A DNA stretch of 64,000 nucleotides, from the NCBI GenBank assembly GCA_023897205.1, contig JAHWDD010000006.1:620001-684000 (forward strand), read 5' to 3'. This DNA is from Exophiala sp. HKRS030. Its lineage: Eukaryota > Ascomycota > Eurotiomycetes > Chaetothyriales > Herpotrichiellaceae. The notes under the pieces are model-generated. The model searched no databases, had not been told where the DNA came from, and worked only from the letters and a program-made list of their open reading frames with translations. Below, piece by piece: positions 27,094-38,831 of this stretch. Numbering within the stretch: the first letter of the stretch is position 1; each line of letters starts with the position of its first letter. Position numbers and translations under genes: made by a program.

Positions 27094-27995
27094 CTTGGTG
27101 GTAACGAAGAGCCTCTCACTGTACCAGGATGCAATCACGCTGTGTCACCCTCAGGCGTTAGCTATAAGGTGCGTGCTGTGATCCAAGGGGGATGCGGAAA
27201 CAGGGTGAGGTGGTTAGGAGAGGTGCGACTTAAGTCGGCGGACATGTGTACTCCGTAGGTATGCGACGTCAGTGCTCAACAACACAAGACCAAAGATTCC
27301 TGGCTCTCTTCGATCTGCACTGTTTTCTGCAGCAAGAAGTCAAGTGGCAAGTGTCTTGATGGACCTCGATAACAAAGCAGAAGTCAGGATGCTACTTGAT
27401 CACCAATTATTTGCGTAAGCGAGAACCATCTACCTCGAAGTTGACATGCGATCAGGCTTTAAGGTCTTGGACCAGGTCACGTAGGCATCGCGTTATCTCC
27501 ATCACAGGCGCCATTGGCTGCGCTCGAGGGCACATGTGAAGGAAAATACAGCGGCGTAATAATATTTGAGTAACTAAAACAAGGGCCAAGAGACCGACAA
27601 ACACGCCCACCAGGATACGCCAATAAACTTCATTCCCGGGGGTTCCTTACGCCCCCTTAAGGTCACCACCAAGCTTCCCTCGCAAGCATTGCTCTTAGCA
27701 GTCTCCTGGGTCACTCTATGTCCACTTCATCCCACCAATCACTCCTTAAGTTCTGCGGGACGGTCTCAGATACAAAACAAATGGCTCTGTTTTCGGGAAA
27801 CGAAAGTGTTTATGGAACATTCCCAGATATATCATGTTCAAGAATATTTTCGATTCGGGTATCCTCTATCCGCTACCTGATGGTGCGTACTGTACATTGC
27901 CGGCAGTGTGCATCTGGTATCCAGAGCCATGGCCTGGTAAAAGAAGCAGAAAGCACATAAGAAACACAAAAACAGTGACAAATTCAGTCGAAGCA
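27094..27995. other. Intergenic region
   Basis: About 900 nt between two minus-strand genes; no gene supported. One ACTCCGTA at 27250-27257. The pyrimidine-rich stretch and short frames at 27689-28060 lack protein character. Confidence 0.5.
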
Positions 27996-29423
27996 TCACT
28001 TCATCTCACCCCACATGTCTTCATCACTCATGACCATGTCGTCCTCGCTAAAAACCTTTAAACCTTCCTTCTTCATCCGCTTCCTGTCCTTCTTTGTCAC
28101 CAGCATTCGAGGCGTGACTGGGGTCATCGGCGTCATGGGCATATATGGACTATACGGTGTCTGAGGCACTCCGGTCTTCGGATGTACGCCTAGAATGCTC
28201 TCGCGGCGGTCCACAAAGGTTGTCTTGGTTGGGGGAGCGCTCTTCAATGAGCCGTCGTACATTTGTCGAAAAGGCAAAGTGTTCGAGCTACTTGAAGCTG
28301 TTGCACTTCGCAAGGAGAGTGGAGCAGGTGGTCCCTTCTTTTCGATCTCCGTCATTGACACCACAGCAGACTTCTGTCCTGGAGTTGGTGGCGGCGGACC
28401 GGGGTTGTACAGTCGAGGTGACGCATTGCTCTTTTCGGAATATACAGACGACTCGGTCAGAGTAGCTGAGCCTAGAGGTTCAGAGATAGGCTGTCCACGA
28501 ACAGAGATTCGACTAGGTCGTTTCTTGTTTTGAGCATCCGATTCTCTTCGACCCGAAATGAGTGACAAGGGAATCAATTTCGACTTGCGGCTATGTTGTG
28601 ACGCTGCTCGTGCGGAAGGGTCTTCATCCGGAGTTGGAGCTAAGGGATGGACCAGTGCAGGCGGAGCACTCTCGTCTGTCTGTAGCTTGTATAGGTGTTG
28701 GAATTCAGGAGGAAATCTTGGAGACAGTGGTCCTGCGCCACTTGCTGGCATGTAGTTGGGCAACCGAGGTGATGAAGGTTTATCGTACGCCGAACGAGGC
28801 GTGGGAGGGAGAGCCTCATGCTGTGGGAAATAGGGACTTCTCGGAGTTGTCTGAGCACTGCTGTGTGTGTTTTGTGACTTCTCGTCATCGTGTAACATGA
28901 CAGCAGCGTACAACTTGGTCATTTCGTCCATGTTCTTAGCTTTGTCTGCCTCAAGAATTCTTTCATCGATGGTCGAGACCGTCACATTTGACTCTTTGCG
29001 AGAATGCGTTCGTCCTCCACTGGCCCATGACTTGAGGCTGGCCATCTTTCCAGGACTTCTCATGGGTGCTTCCACATCCATGGTGGGATTGTTGGCTAGT
29101 GGTGCTGGTTTGATGATCTCCATACTCAGAGTGCGGTTGGAAGTCTGATACTTGCGTCGAAGTCTCTTCCCGACAAAGATGTAGAGAATGAAAGTAACCA
29201 GAAGCCAAAAGATGTATGCTCCGACAATACCAACAATCTCGAATTTGAGCTTGGATGGGTCTCTAAGGGCTCCTGCTGATATGGGGGGCCCTTCGTCTGG
29301 AGGCGGCGCAGGATCGTTGTCGATGTGAAAGTCCCACACACCTCCCGGCCTGGCTGTCGTTGGTACAGTGAGCAAAGCAGAAAAGATAATGAACACGACT
29401 GAATGAGAGGCCAGGCACCTCAT
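27996..29423 (-). CDS. Single-pass membrane protein of unknown function, 475 aa
   Basis: Intronless gene. The protein begins with a hydrophobic signal peptide (residues 1-24, MRCLASHSVVFIIFSALLTV, ending near TARPGG). A short Pro-rich lumenal/extracellular segment (DNDPAPPPDEGPP) follows, then one strong transmembrane helix at about 65-87 (VGIVGAYIFWLLVTFILYIFVG) and a basic stop-transfer sequence (KRLRRKY). The remaining roughly 380 residues are a predicted disordered cytoplasmic tail rich in Ser, Pro and Thr with many SP/TP sites, ending in a charged KKDRKRMKKEGLKVFSEDDMV segment. This layout suits a plasma- or endomembrane signalling or anchoring protein. I do not recognise a named family. 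Confidence 0.8.
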   Translation of the reverse strand: MRCLASHSVVFIIFSALLTVPTTARPGGVWDFHIDNDPAPPPDEGPPISAGALRDPSKLKFEIVGIVGAYIFWLLVTFILYIFVGKRLRRKYQTSNRTLSMEIIKPAPLANNPTMDVEAPMRSPGKMASLKSWASGGRTHSRKESNVTVSTIDERILEADKAKNMDEMTKLYAAVMLHDDEKSQNTHSSAQTTPRSPYFPQHEALPPTPRSAYDKPSSPRLPNYMPASGAGPLSPRFPPEFQHLYKLQTDESAPPALVHPLAPTPDEDPSARAASQHSRKSKLIPLSLISGRRESDAQNKKRPSRISVRGQPISEPLGSATLTESSVYSEKSNASPRLYNPGPPPPTPGQKSAVVSMTEIEKKGPPAPLSLRSATASSSSNTLPFRQMYDGSLKSAPPTKTTFVDRRESILGVHPKTGVPQTPYSPYMPMTPMTPVTPRMLVTKKDRKRMKKEGLKVFSEDDMVMSDEDMWGEMK

Positions 29424-30631
29424 CTTTGTAGAAAATCAGCTCTTGAGTCTTCTCCAGTTTTCCGCTCCTGAAACCGGTGACCCCCTGACCGAAAGGGACA
29501 TGAAGCAGCTTGTTGCACGCAAGGAGCGATCCGGGCGGTAGATGTATCTCGCCATGATTGCTAGAGGACCGTGGCGGAAGCGCTGATGGGAGTGATTGGC
29601 AGAGACTACAGGGTGAACAACGAGAAGAGTGACTGCATGAAGCACATTTGGGGACGAATCAAGTATTCGAGCGGGGGATGCAGTAAATGGTGGAACCTCG
29701 AGTCTGCGGTGCCTAAGACTCGGTAATGCTTTAGTTGGTCGATTTAACTGGATCCGGCCAAGCTGGGCACCGTGATGCCCATTCAGGGCTTGTCTTTAAG
29801 CGCCCAAAATACATCGAGGCTCTCCTGCTTTTGCCAACCCCCTCCCAAAGAAGTATCGCATCACAGTTCGATCCACGCTGCGTTGTCCATCCAGAACCCT
29901 GGTTCCGTGGCTCGACCAATCTGTTGAAATGAAGTTCCATTCAAGACTCTGTTCCTAGATTTTCGCTGGCATTCTCGATCCAATTCAAAGCTGTAGCGAG
30001 TGGGACATCACTCTTCCCCTGGCAGGGTGTAGAGCCTCGGAGACCATCAGTCACTATCTGCACGGCCCGTGGCCTCTTTCGACTCGTGCCGAAATGGCTG
30101 TCACACCTAGGGACTTCATGGTGTTGGAAATGGAAGCGAACATGATGATGGAGATCTTGCTCAGTCACCGACCGTTGATTGATTCAGAAGGCGCTGTCAC
30201 CAAGACAAGGGCTGGTATCGAACACAACTCTTGCTCGTCTCGTATCATTTGCCTTGTCCTTGCGAGCCATCTGTGTGTCCTGTGTCGCTAAGCTTGGCTT
30301 AGTGAGAAGTGAAGTGGCTGCTGACCTGGACACGAAGGTGATATTGTCAAGTTCGTTCCGCTTTCGGCTTTATGCATTTAATGGTGTGATGCTGAGATGG
30401 CCATGCAAATGCAGCCGCCTTGAGAGTCGTGAAGGCCTAGTCGCTTTTTGACGACTGCAGTGTGTTTGTCCGTGTCGAGCAGACGCGAAAGCCTTGTCAT
30501 GGCGTGTCGGAGAAAGTTCATGGTCGAGTTGTTCCATTACAGGCCATGTATGATGTCTTCCATGCTATGGAAGCACTCCGGATAAGGCACCGATTAGACC
30601 AGCTTTCGTATAGCACTCCTTCATTTATGCT
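29424..30631. other. Intergenic region, no gene seen
   Basis: 1.2 kb between the start of the membrane protein gene and the 3' end of AP-3 sigma, both on the minus strand. Several open frames of 60-90 codons occur on both strands, without recognisable motifs or splice-linked partners. It should contain the membrane protein promoter. Confidence 0.5.
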
Positions 30632-31261
30632 TCATCTCCAGCTTCCATGTCCTGTCGTAGCCCAGCCTAGGCCTGCAAAGCCACTTCCTCTTCCTAAGGA
30701 ACTTCCCGAGTCTCGTGAATTGATGGCACGTCGCTTGCCTTTTGTGCCTTCGTTGGTTCTGACGCCTTCGACGATCTTTTCGAGGCTTGTTTCTACCACA
30801 ACACCACCAACCACCATTTCACTCAGAACGGCATGCAGTGTCTCGAAACCAAAAATCAGATCCAGCTCGCACACATTTTCGAACAACCTATCGAGAGCCT
30901 CAACGAAGACCTGGATGAAGTCGAGAAGAGCCAGGGGAGATTCGGTAGAGGTAGAGATCAGAATGAAATAGAGAGTCGCGTAGTGTCTATAGGTGATTTG
31001 CGCTGGAGCATCGGGAGAGGAGTTGCTTCCAGAAGGAGCCAACAACGGAGGAAGAGGCAAGAAGTTGCACGCAGACGCTGGACGCGCAGAGACAAGTGTG
31101 AATATCTGGTTCAGTAAGGACTGCTGAGTTGATGTGTCCTGCAAGCAATTGATCAGCATAGAGGGACAACATTTATTGAGAGCTGTTCATACCAGCTGAG
31201 AGTAGAATTTGGTCAACCTAGGTTGACCGTTATTGTTGAAGACCAGTACTGCGTTGATCAT
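30632..31261 (-). CDS. aps3: AP-3 adaptor complex small subunit sigma
   Basis: Small (sigma) chain of the AP-3 adaptor, which sorts cargo from Golgi/endosomes directly to the vacuole. Two exons, 31193-31261 and 30632-31138 (191 aa), separated by a 54-nt intron (GTATGA...TTGCAG). The N-terminus MINAVLVFNNNGQPRLTKFYSQL is the classical longin-like sigma start. The core contains YRHYATLYFILISTSTESPLALLDF, then FVEALDRLFENVCELDLIFGF and LSEMVVGGVVVET, which fits sigma-3. The C-terminal 45 residues are a Gly/Arg/Ser-rich tail seen in fungal forms. It shares a 253-bp divergent promoter region with the EngB-type GTPase gene. Confidence 0.93.
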
Positions 31262-31514
31262 CGCACGGGAAGACGTACACCTGGTGTATATTCGAGGAGA
31301 GTGTCTGGCTGCGCACTTCATAAATAGATGATGAAGATGGTGGGCTACAAACGAGTATGACGGTGTTAGGCTTTCGGCGGAATTGACCCGAAACGCCCTT
31401 TGCATGGCTCGCCTACGCCTGCGCCTGAACCTGAGCAGATCGTAAATAATCTGAAATCTTTGTTAACAGGTTCGTATTCACGACGCTTCGTCCAGATTCT
31501 TCCACGAACCCTTG

Positions 31515-33290
31515 ATGCCGGAATTCGCCTGTTCAGCCTGCAGGCAGGTCCTCAGATCTCGCCTTCGACGGCGTCTGCTCCATCTCCAGGATGGCCGTCG
31601 CAGCCTCCACAGCTCTTCAATTTTGAAGAGTGAACGCCACAATCGTACCGTCGAGTCGTGGTACTGGGAGACGAAACCGCCTACACTTCGAGAGTTGGCG
31701 GCAGCGGAACACTTTTTCAGATACAACAGACCATTCCGTCAATGGACCGGCGAGACGTGGCGGCAGGATGGTGCGAAAAGGGGGCCATTGCAGATTCCTG
31801 AAGTCATCTTTTTAGGTCGTTCCAACGTTGGCAAATCTTCAACGATCAATGCTCTCGCCGGCGAAGACCTCAACCGAGTCAGTGCGGTACCCGGCGCGAC
31901 GAAAGCCATGGCGGCATGGGCATTCGCAGCGAAAACACCCAGCGGCGGTGCCATCGCAGGATGGGACGGTGATGTCTCCACGAAACTGTCCCTGGTTGAT
32001 ATGCCAGGTTACGGCTTCGGCTCCAAGGCTCTATGGGGTTCTTCTATAATGACATATCTGATTGAGAGAAAACACATCCGCAGGGCTTTCATCTTGCTGG
32101 ACACTATACACGGCATACAAGAAGGCGACCGTCATCTGATCGAGATTCTTCGCGGCCTTGCCATACCCTACCAGATTGTCGCCACGAAATGTGACCGGCT
32201 CGTCGAAATGAAAGATTACGAAGGTCAGGTTCGAGAGGCGCTGACAACGCTCCGCACCCAGGCACAATTTGACACCACAGAGGAACAAAAGCTGGCCCTG
32301 GGCGAGATCATCTGTATGGGTAACCTGCACGCTAGTATCCTCAAGGGCAAGCCACCTCCCAAGTCTAAAGACATACCATTTGGCGTTCAAAATCTCCAAT
32401 GGGCAGTACTCAGGGCCGTTGGCTTGGATACTTACGCAGTGCAGAAGGCCCAGGGTCAAGGGGCGCTTAAGAACATCGCCACGGAAGAACAACCCAGCAT
32501 GAGGATTGACTATGTGCCGGGGGTCGATCTGTCTCCCAAGACAGCTGATCCTATTACGATAGAGGAGAAGCCTATGCCGTCAGAGACTGCAGGAACCAAG
32601 TCATCCTCCTCCTCTTCCAGCCTCCCCGACCTCTCCATCGAAGAATTCATGCGCGAGATCATGGGCGCGCGAGCAACACCGTCCGCAATGCCGCCCACGC
32701 CGCCCACACCCACCAAATCCACTACAGACACCGATGCATTGCCTCCGTGGGAGCGGCTCATGCAAGGCTATCGAAACAGAGAACAATCCAGAGTACAACG
32801 CCAGATACCTCTTCGTCAGCCAGCATACCGTTCTGGTCTGGAAGGTCCGGAAGGGGGCCGCTACCATCCCCAACAGGCTGTATCGAGCAGATCCCGGCTC
32901 CCTCCATCGTTGCGGTTCCCAGAAATTCCACTCAGGCGGGCTGCACCGACTGCTCCCACTACAACTTCTACAGCGGCTCAACCTACACGGTCAGCCCCAC
33001 CGAACACGAGCAGCGAAGGCAAAGTCGTCCTCAGGGGCTCCGACGCATTTGAAGCCATGATGGGGTCGTCCGAGCCCGCCAAGTCTACGAGCAGGACACG
33101 AGGCAAGCAAAAGAAGAACAAGAGCAAATCTGGAAGCAAGCAGGCTGTCCAGGAGCCGTCAAGAGCACAATCTGCCCGACCGGCCTTGAGTGGCAAAGGT
33201 GTACTTCGCGGCATGGATGCGTTCGAGTCGATGTTCTCCGAACCGCCCAGAACAAAGTCAGCTGCTAAGAGACGGCGGCGTTCAGGGTAG
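31515..33290 (+). CDS. EngB/YihA-type GTPase, probably mitochondrial
   Basis: GTP-binding protein related to bacterial EngB/YsxC, a ribosome assembly factor; the yeast relative Mrx8 acts in mitochondrial translation. Intronless, 591 aa. The N-terminal 40 residues are Arg-rich, acid-free and contain hydroxylated residues (RQVLRSRLRRRLLH...RRSLHSSS), a plausible mitochondrial presequence. G1 is FLGRSNVGKSS, G3 is DMPGYGFG, G4 is TKCD in IVATKCDRLVEM. The GTPase domain ends near residue 310. It is followed by about 280 mostly disordered residues, far longer than bacterial EngB, with Pro/Thr runs and a basic C-terminus. Two similar short blocks, VVLRGSDAFEAMM and GVLRGMDAFESMF, lie in this tail. 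Translation is taken from the ATG at 31515. Confidence 0.9.
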   Translation: MPEFACSACRQVLRSRLRRRLLHLQDGRRSLHSSSILKSERHNRTVESWYWETKPPTLRELAAAEHFFRYNRPFRQWTGETWRQDGAKRGPLQIPEVIFLGRSNVGKSSTINALAGEDLNRVSAVPGATKAMAAWAFAAKTPSGGAIAGWDGDVSTKLSLVDMPGYGFGSKALWGSSIMTYLIERKHIRRAFILLDTIHGIQEGDRHLIEILRGLAIPYQIVATKCDRLVEMKDYEGQVREALTTLRTQAQFDTTEEQKLALGEIICMGNLHASILKGKPPPKSKDIPFGVQNLQWAVLRAVGLDTYAVQKAQGQGALKNIATEEQPSMRIDYVPGVDLSPKTADPITIEEKPMPSETAGTKSSSSSSSLPDLSIEEFMREIMGARATPSAMPPTPPTPTKSTTDTDALPPWERLMQGYRNREQSRVQRQIPLRQPAYRSGLEGPEGGRYHPQQAVSSRSRLPPSLRFPEIPLRRAAPTAPTTTSTAAQPTRSAPPNTSSEGKVVLRGSDAFEAMMGSSEPAKSTSRTRGKQKKNKSKSGSKQAVQEPSRAQSARPALSGKGVLRGMDAFESMFSEPPRTKSAAKRRRRSG

Positions 33291-34194
33291 AGGTGTCTCG
33301 TTGTTCGAAAAGTCAATCCTCACGTAGATACTTTGTACTAATATCGTCCAGTCCAGGCTGGCTTCTTAGCGTGGAGTAGAGCCTGGCCAGACATGTAGAC
33401 TATACCGTCTCTCAGCATAGACAGATTGGAAATAGAAGCAAGCAGCTTCTCTAAAGCACATTCAAAAAGGACAGAAATTTGTCAATTCTAGCGACAGTAG
33501 AAATAGAAAGAAGTAATCAGGCGCATTCAATATCTCAGGACTCGTTCGCTCTGAAAGCAATAGCTGGTATCAGGCTGTCAATAGAGAAGAGAAAAAACAC
33601 AGAGTATGTACATGTCGTGCCTTTCTTTTTCCTCTCTTACAAAGAAGTGGAAAAACGCGGCTAAGCAAAATGAACAAGCCACTGTGTAACTAAACAAGTC
33701 TTGCAGTTCGATCTGGTGTCGTTGGGAGTCTATGCCTTTTCTTTCTTTCTTAAAAGTGCAAAAAGCCCAGCCCGCCCCCATCACAGAGCAAATGACCGAA
33801 GAAACCACTAGCAGACCCCTGCATATGAGCCCACGTCTGCTCATCTTCCAACTTTGGAAGTGAGTTATGCATAAACAAGAAAAGGATCAGCTCGCACCAG
33901 AATGCATTCATTCGTCAAGGGGTATTGATATCGGCTATGTTGGCAGCTGTGCATCACGATATGATTTGTCGTTAAGCCACAAGAAGTCAATCAAGGTCGT
34001 CAAAAGTCGTAAAGCAAGAGGCGTCAGTCGTAGTCGTGCCAGAATGAAACATTTCTCAGGCTTGGAGGAAGATAGTGAGGATCGTCTGGTCCCGCCTTGG
34101 AAAAGGAAATCAGGGCCAGAAGCTGCATGATGGTAGTGTTTCTTCGTGTTAGGGAATCTGAAATGTCCGCCTCGGTCCCTTAGAGCACACGAGT
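33291..34194. other. Convergent 3' intergenic region
   Basis: About 900 nt between the tails of the EngB-type gene and the F-box/WD40 gene. Open frames at 33578-33844 and 33867-34130 are AT-rich or basic and lack domain character. No gene supported. Confidence 0.55.
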
Positions 34195-37100
34195 TCATAC
34201 GTCTCCGGCTCCATCCTCCAGGTAGTCATCATCGATGCGGGTCTCGAACCCCGACTCGTCGACGACAATGCGTCGGCCAAGGTTATGGGGGGGAATGCCG
34301 TCGCGGGCTGCTCCATAGTCGAGAACCTATCCAGAATCGTTAGCTTGAAAGGGAGATTCGAGCAATGCAGGCTTACCTCGATATAAGTCAACCCATCACG
34401 CTGCACTGCGGCGACACAGCGTCGTTCATTGAATTTGACTTGCCAGACACCGCTGAGGTTCGAGAGTAGATCTTTTATGCACTCCCCAGTCTTGATGTTC
34501 CATAACTTCAAGGTGCGGTCGGAGCCACTAATTACTTTCTGCCCGTCGTGTTTGAAGCAGGTAATTGCTCCTGTGTGTGCGCTCAGTGTAGCTTTGCACT
34601 GACCATTTTCTGGGTCCCATATCCTCAAGGTAGAATCAGCAGCCGCTGAGACGAGTTTGTCACAGTTCAAGTCGAGCAGCCCGACCAGAGAGGTGTGGCC
34701 TTCCAAGGTATATTTAAGAGACCCGGTGTGCAGATCCCAGATGCGGACCATGTTGTCCATCGAGCCACTGATACAGCGATTGCGGTCATGATCCAAGACT
34801 ACACTGTACACCTTCTGAGTGTGACCCTGAAGACGATGAACAGTCTCACCAGTAGAGATCTTCCATACACGGACGGTACAGTCGTAGCTACCGCTTACCA
34901 AAGTATCAGCATGAGCGGCAATTGCTCTGACCGAGTGTTGATGTCCAGTCAGTATTCGCACGAAATAGGGGCAGTCATCAGCATCGGTCTCGTTCTCTGC
35001 CTGGATGAAGACAGGGTCGTCTGCCCTGGGCAACTTCCAAACACGCAGCGTGGAGTCCCTAGAACCAGTGATGATGAGTGGTTGCTTTGGCATCATGATT
35101 GGCCTGCCTTCAGCACTCTCGCCAACCTTGACGGGCGTCACGATCTGCAAGCATCTCACAGTCGATGTGTGACCTCGGAAAACCTGAGTCTCCCGCCCTT
35201 CAGCGATGTTCCATACTCGGACTGATCGATCAGTTGAGCCAGAAACGAGAGTATTTCCCTCATATTGCAAAGCCCACACTCCACCCTCATGACCAGTCAA
35301 GATAGCCTTCAAGACGCCTGTTCTGGTCTCATAGACGTTAATGTTGTTGTCATCACTTCCAGTCAAGATCTTGTCGGTGTCGAATTGCAGACAAGTGACG
35401 ACGTGGGTGTCGTGCGCACGGAAGGCGATATGCTGCGGTTTTGTTTCCTCGAACATCCAGTTCTTTCGGATTAGATGGTGCCTCCGGTAAAGCGACTTGT
35501 AGAGATGAAGACCCCGCAAACTTGGCAAACCAACGTTGGGTTGTGGAAGAGCCGAAAGAGCAGCATTTGCAGCATGGTATGGACCTTCGGCATTTGATGC
35601 TTGGCTCATCCAGTCAAGGGTGACGTCAATTGATGCTTCGCGTGATGATCCCATATGTTTCAGCTGTTTGTTGCGGTTGGACAACATCGTCGCAGCCTTG
35701 CGCTTGGAACGTCGAAGAATACCGTTGAATCTGTTTTGTCCTTGGGGCGACGATGGCAAGGACACAATAGCCTCGTTGTCGGACTTTGAACTGGATGAGG
35801 AGCTGAGGTTTTCTTCATAACCTGCCGGCCCAACCGGATCCTGCCAGCCCCAACCTTCGGTGATGGCTCGCTGTAGTTCACCCTCAGGTAGAGTATAGCC
35901 ATCGGCGTCAAACAGTTCTTTCCATGCCCTCTCATCACCGTTGACCAATTGCCGCCACTTCTTAGATACTTGTGCCGCCCTGCAAAGACTCTTCAGATCG
36001 AGATATTTCAAAATGTTAAGGCCCAGTTCAGGTGGTAATATGGCGAGGAAATCACACTTCAGAGCCGGATTTACAGCATCTGCAACAACTTGAAGGGTGG
36101 GTTTGGGGCACCTTCGCAGAAGTTGGTGCATAACATAGCTCTTTAACTCGTTGGGTATGGCTTCAAAATAGTCCAGCATGGCAGGAATGTCGGAAATTGA
36201 ACGGCCTCGGAAACGGTTGAGACGGCTTTGTCCATATTGGGAGACGTGGTCTACGGTGGGGTTGGAAGGTGGTAAAGATGTCAGTGATCGTTCCCGGACA
36301 GTCATGCCTGCCATCACGTCCTGCTGAGAAGCTACTTCGGAGTTTGAGTCAATGTCTGCGAAGTAGCCAGAGTGTTGTAGAGTGGCAGCGGCCGTCACAG
36401 GAGACAACGACGGACTAGGCAAAGAGCCATCCTGCCCAGATGGACTTTCTGCGACATGAAGTCTTGCGGGTACAGAAGACAATGCTGTACGACTAAGAGG
36501 TCGGGGGCCAGGCACCTGACCATCTTCATCAATTGGCGGTGTTGGGACCGCAGTGTCTTGAGAAGAACCTCGTCTCAGGTCTCGTCCAAGGATCGTCTCT
36601 TCGAGTGTCATACCGGCACTATCGTCTAAAGACATGGAAGCATGTTGGCTTGTTCTCGGGGTGAATGATTGTGTGTTGTGGAACGTGTGTTGCAGGTCCA
36701 TATTTGGCGATGGAAGAAGTCCGGAGCTCATGTGCCGCGTGGCGCTGGCTCGCTCGCGGCTGACTCTTCTGTGTCGGGATGGTTTCGGTATACTCTCTGG
36801 AGTAACTGGATTCGAGATGTGCAAATCGTGTGGTCTTGACAACAGCCGCATGCTGGGTCGTTCGCGTTTGTTGCTGGGTTGTACAGAAGCACCACGGTTG
36901 CTGGATGCAAAGGCTGGCCCCTGGAGATGTGCATGTTCCTCGTCGCCGCTGATGGACTCTGGTGACGCTGGCCGCTTTTCTGCTTGTCTCTGAAACGACG
37001 TCAGGCGTTCTTCGTTGTGTGGTGTCTCCGACCAGGGCTGAGATGTTTGGATCGTCTGTATTCTGCCATTGGCATCCCCAAGCATTCGCTGCTCTCTCTC

Positions 37101-37541
37101 CAACTGTGTTATTGATTAGTTTGAGCTGAAATACTGGTGTATATGACATACCTGTTCTAATGCAATCGATGTGTCATTTGCCTCGCTGAATATTGTATGT
37201 CTCCCTTCTATCTCGAAATGTATCTTCTTGAGGCTGGCAGGTGTGGGACTTGCTGCTAGTGGATATTGCTTCAAATCGAGCTCCTGCATTCGACGAGGAG
37301 GCCGCATCAAAAAGGGCGGAAACTTCGTGGTCGTGGTCGTGGTTGTGGTAACAACAGTCGTTTGGGTTGCTGGTGCAAATGAGAGCTGCCCTAGCAATGC
37401 GTTGCTTTCGACGTCCTTGGGGAACCCCGGTGCTCCTCTGCTTCGAGGTCTCTGGTTTTGTGTCATATCTGTGTGCCGCGATCGTTGGGGCTCCTGGGCG
37501 TCTACATCCATCACTTCCTCCTCATCCGAGACATGCATCAT
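34195..37541 (-). CDS. F-box/WD40 protein, CDC4/FBXW7-like SCF substrate receptor
   Basis: Predicted substrate-recognition subunit of an SCF ubiquitin ligase. In other fungi Cdc4/Pop1 recruits phosphorylated cell-cycle and metabolic regulators. At least three exons: 37152-37541, 34377-37103 and 34195-34326, giving 1082 aa. The long N-terminal region is disordered, Ser/Pro/Arg-rich and starts with acidic HVSDEEEVMDVDAQ. The F-box is CDFLAILPPELGLNILKYLDLKSLCRAAQVSKKWRQL, followed by a linker. At least seven WD repeats follow (DKILTGSDDNNINVYE, NTLVSGSTDRSVRVWN, DTLVSGSYDCTVRVWK, RCISGSMDNMVRIWD, KLVSAAADSTLRIWD, KVISGSDRTLKLWN). The last exon encodes VLDYGAARDGIPPHNLGRRI. The N-terminus is open further upstream without a clear ATG (to about 37640), so a 5' exon is probably missing from this model. 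Confidence 0.87.
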
Positions 37542-38831
37542 AGCCACGTTGAGATCAACAAGGGCATCTGGGTCGGCGGGGGAGTTGGAGGATTTCGAGA
37601 CGCGTCGTGGAACCGTAGTCTTCGGCGGGAGAATGCAATATTGTACTCAGGTATTGCACTCAAAGATGACAACGAAGGACCTGATCGAAAAGCCAGACTC
37701 GGTTGTTCACCCCCAGTGGTAGTCGAGACGGGATCGTGTGTATTAGCCGAGGCGTTTCGTCGGTTGCTGAAAAGTGGGAAACAGGAACCAAGAGTATTTC
37801 TAGAAGGAGTGTCATCAATTCATCAAGCGGTCATGCACGGTATCCCATTTGAATGCAGAAACCCTCGTAAAGAAGTGAAGATGAATGGAAGAACCGTGAT
37901 ATGTCCGCAGGGTGACCTCGCCCCCGGCATAACCGTACGCAGAATGCCGCCGAATTAGTAGAGCCTTGGCGGGCAGAAGGCGCCACTGCCAGCACAGACT
38001 GCCAACCTCCTCCGTATATCATTTGCCTCTTCCCGACAAGATGTTGGCTTTTGATAGTACTTGTGTCTGCATAGAAACGGTTTCATCATTGACTGTTAGA
38101 CCATGCAAAGGTCACACAGTCGAGCCCAAAGCTTATGCATCTATGAACGCATTAGGTGACAGCCCCTGCTATCTCGGTGCGATATGGCGATAGGTCTTAC
38201 GCACACCTATCTCTGCGTTATGCACAAGGCTATACTTATTACTGAAGTTTCCCCCAAATTGTCACTTGTTGGTATCAATATGAGTTAAATGGCAACCGAA
38301 AAATACAAGTAAGTCAAGAGACATTGTTGAGGACAGTGAGATTGACGAGCACCAGGACACTAATAAGGACAGTGACAATGACTATGTTACTCCGTATTAG
38401 TCACTCAGTCGCCTGCATTTTGAAATCGACAATGGCGGCTACTTCAGTAATAAGTATAGCCTTGTGTGTAATGCAGAGATGGGTGTGTGTGATACCTGTC
38501 GCATGCTATATCACGGTGCCGTTCTGGATATTCGCGGAGGATACGGATACGGAATCCAGGTACTTGTGTGTTGAAGACTTGACTTAGCGATGATCCGTAG
38601 GTTGCTTTTCTGCTATTATGGTACATTAAAATGCGCTCAAGGTGCTTCTTATCGATCTCGCAGCAAACAGAGTCATGCTAGTATGGCATTTGGGATATCT
38701 TGACAGTCGTTTGCGGTTGACGACGTTTTGAAGTGATTCTCTCTCTCCCCAAACATCGCCTTTAAAATATTTGCCATACTTCTCATTCTCCCCCAACTTA
38801 TCTCGTTCCAGTGTGATTGCCACTGTTGAAA
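37542..38831. other. Intergenic region, possibly with the missing first exon of the F-box gene
   Basis: Divergent spacer between the F-box/WD40 and HORMA genes. On the minus strand an open frame in register with the F-box exon continues back to about 37650 (LPPKTTVPRRVSKSS-like), then meets a TGA. The rest (37960-38830) shows no coding character. ACTCCGTA occurs at 38389-38396. Confidence 0.45.

Noticed and set aside
37458..37958. 166-codon plus-strand frame overlapping the F-box gene 5' end
   Set aside because: No motif, overlaps the opposite-strand coding exon and its probable upstream extension.
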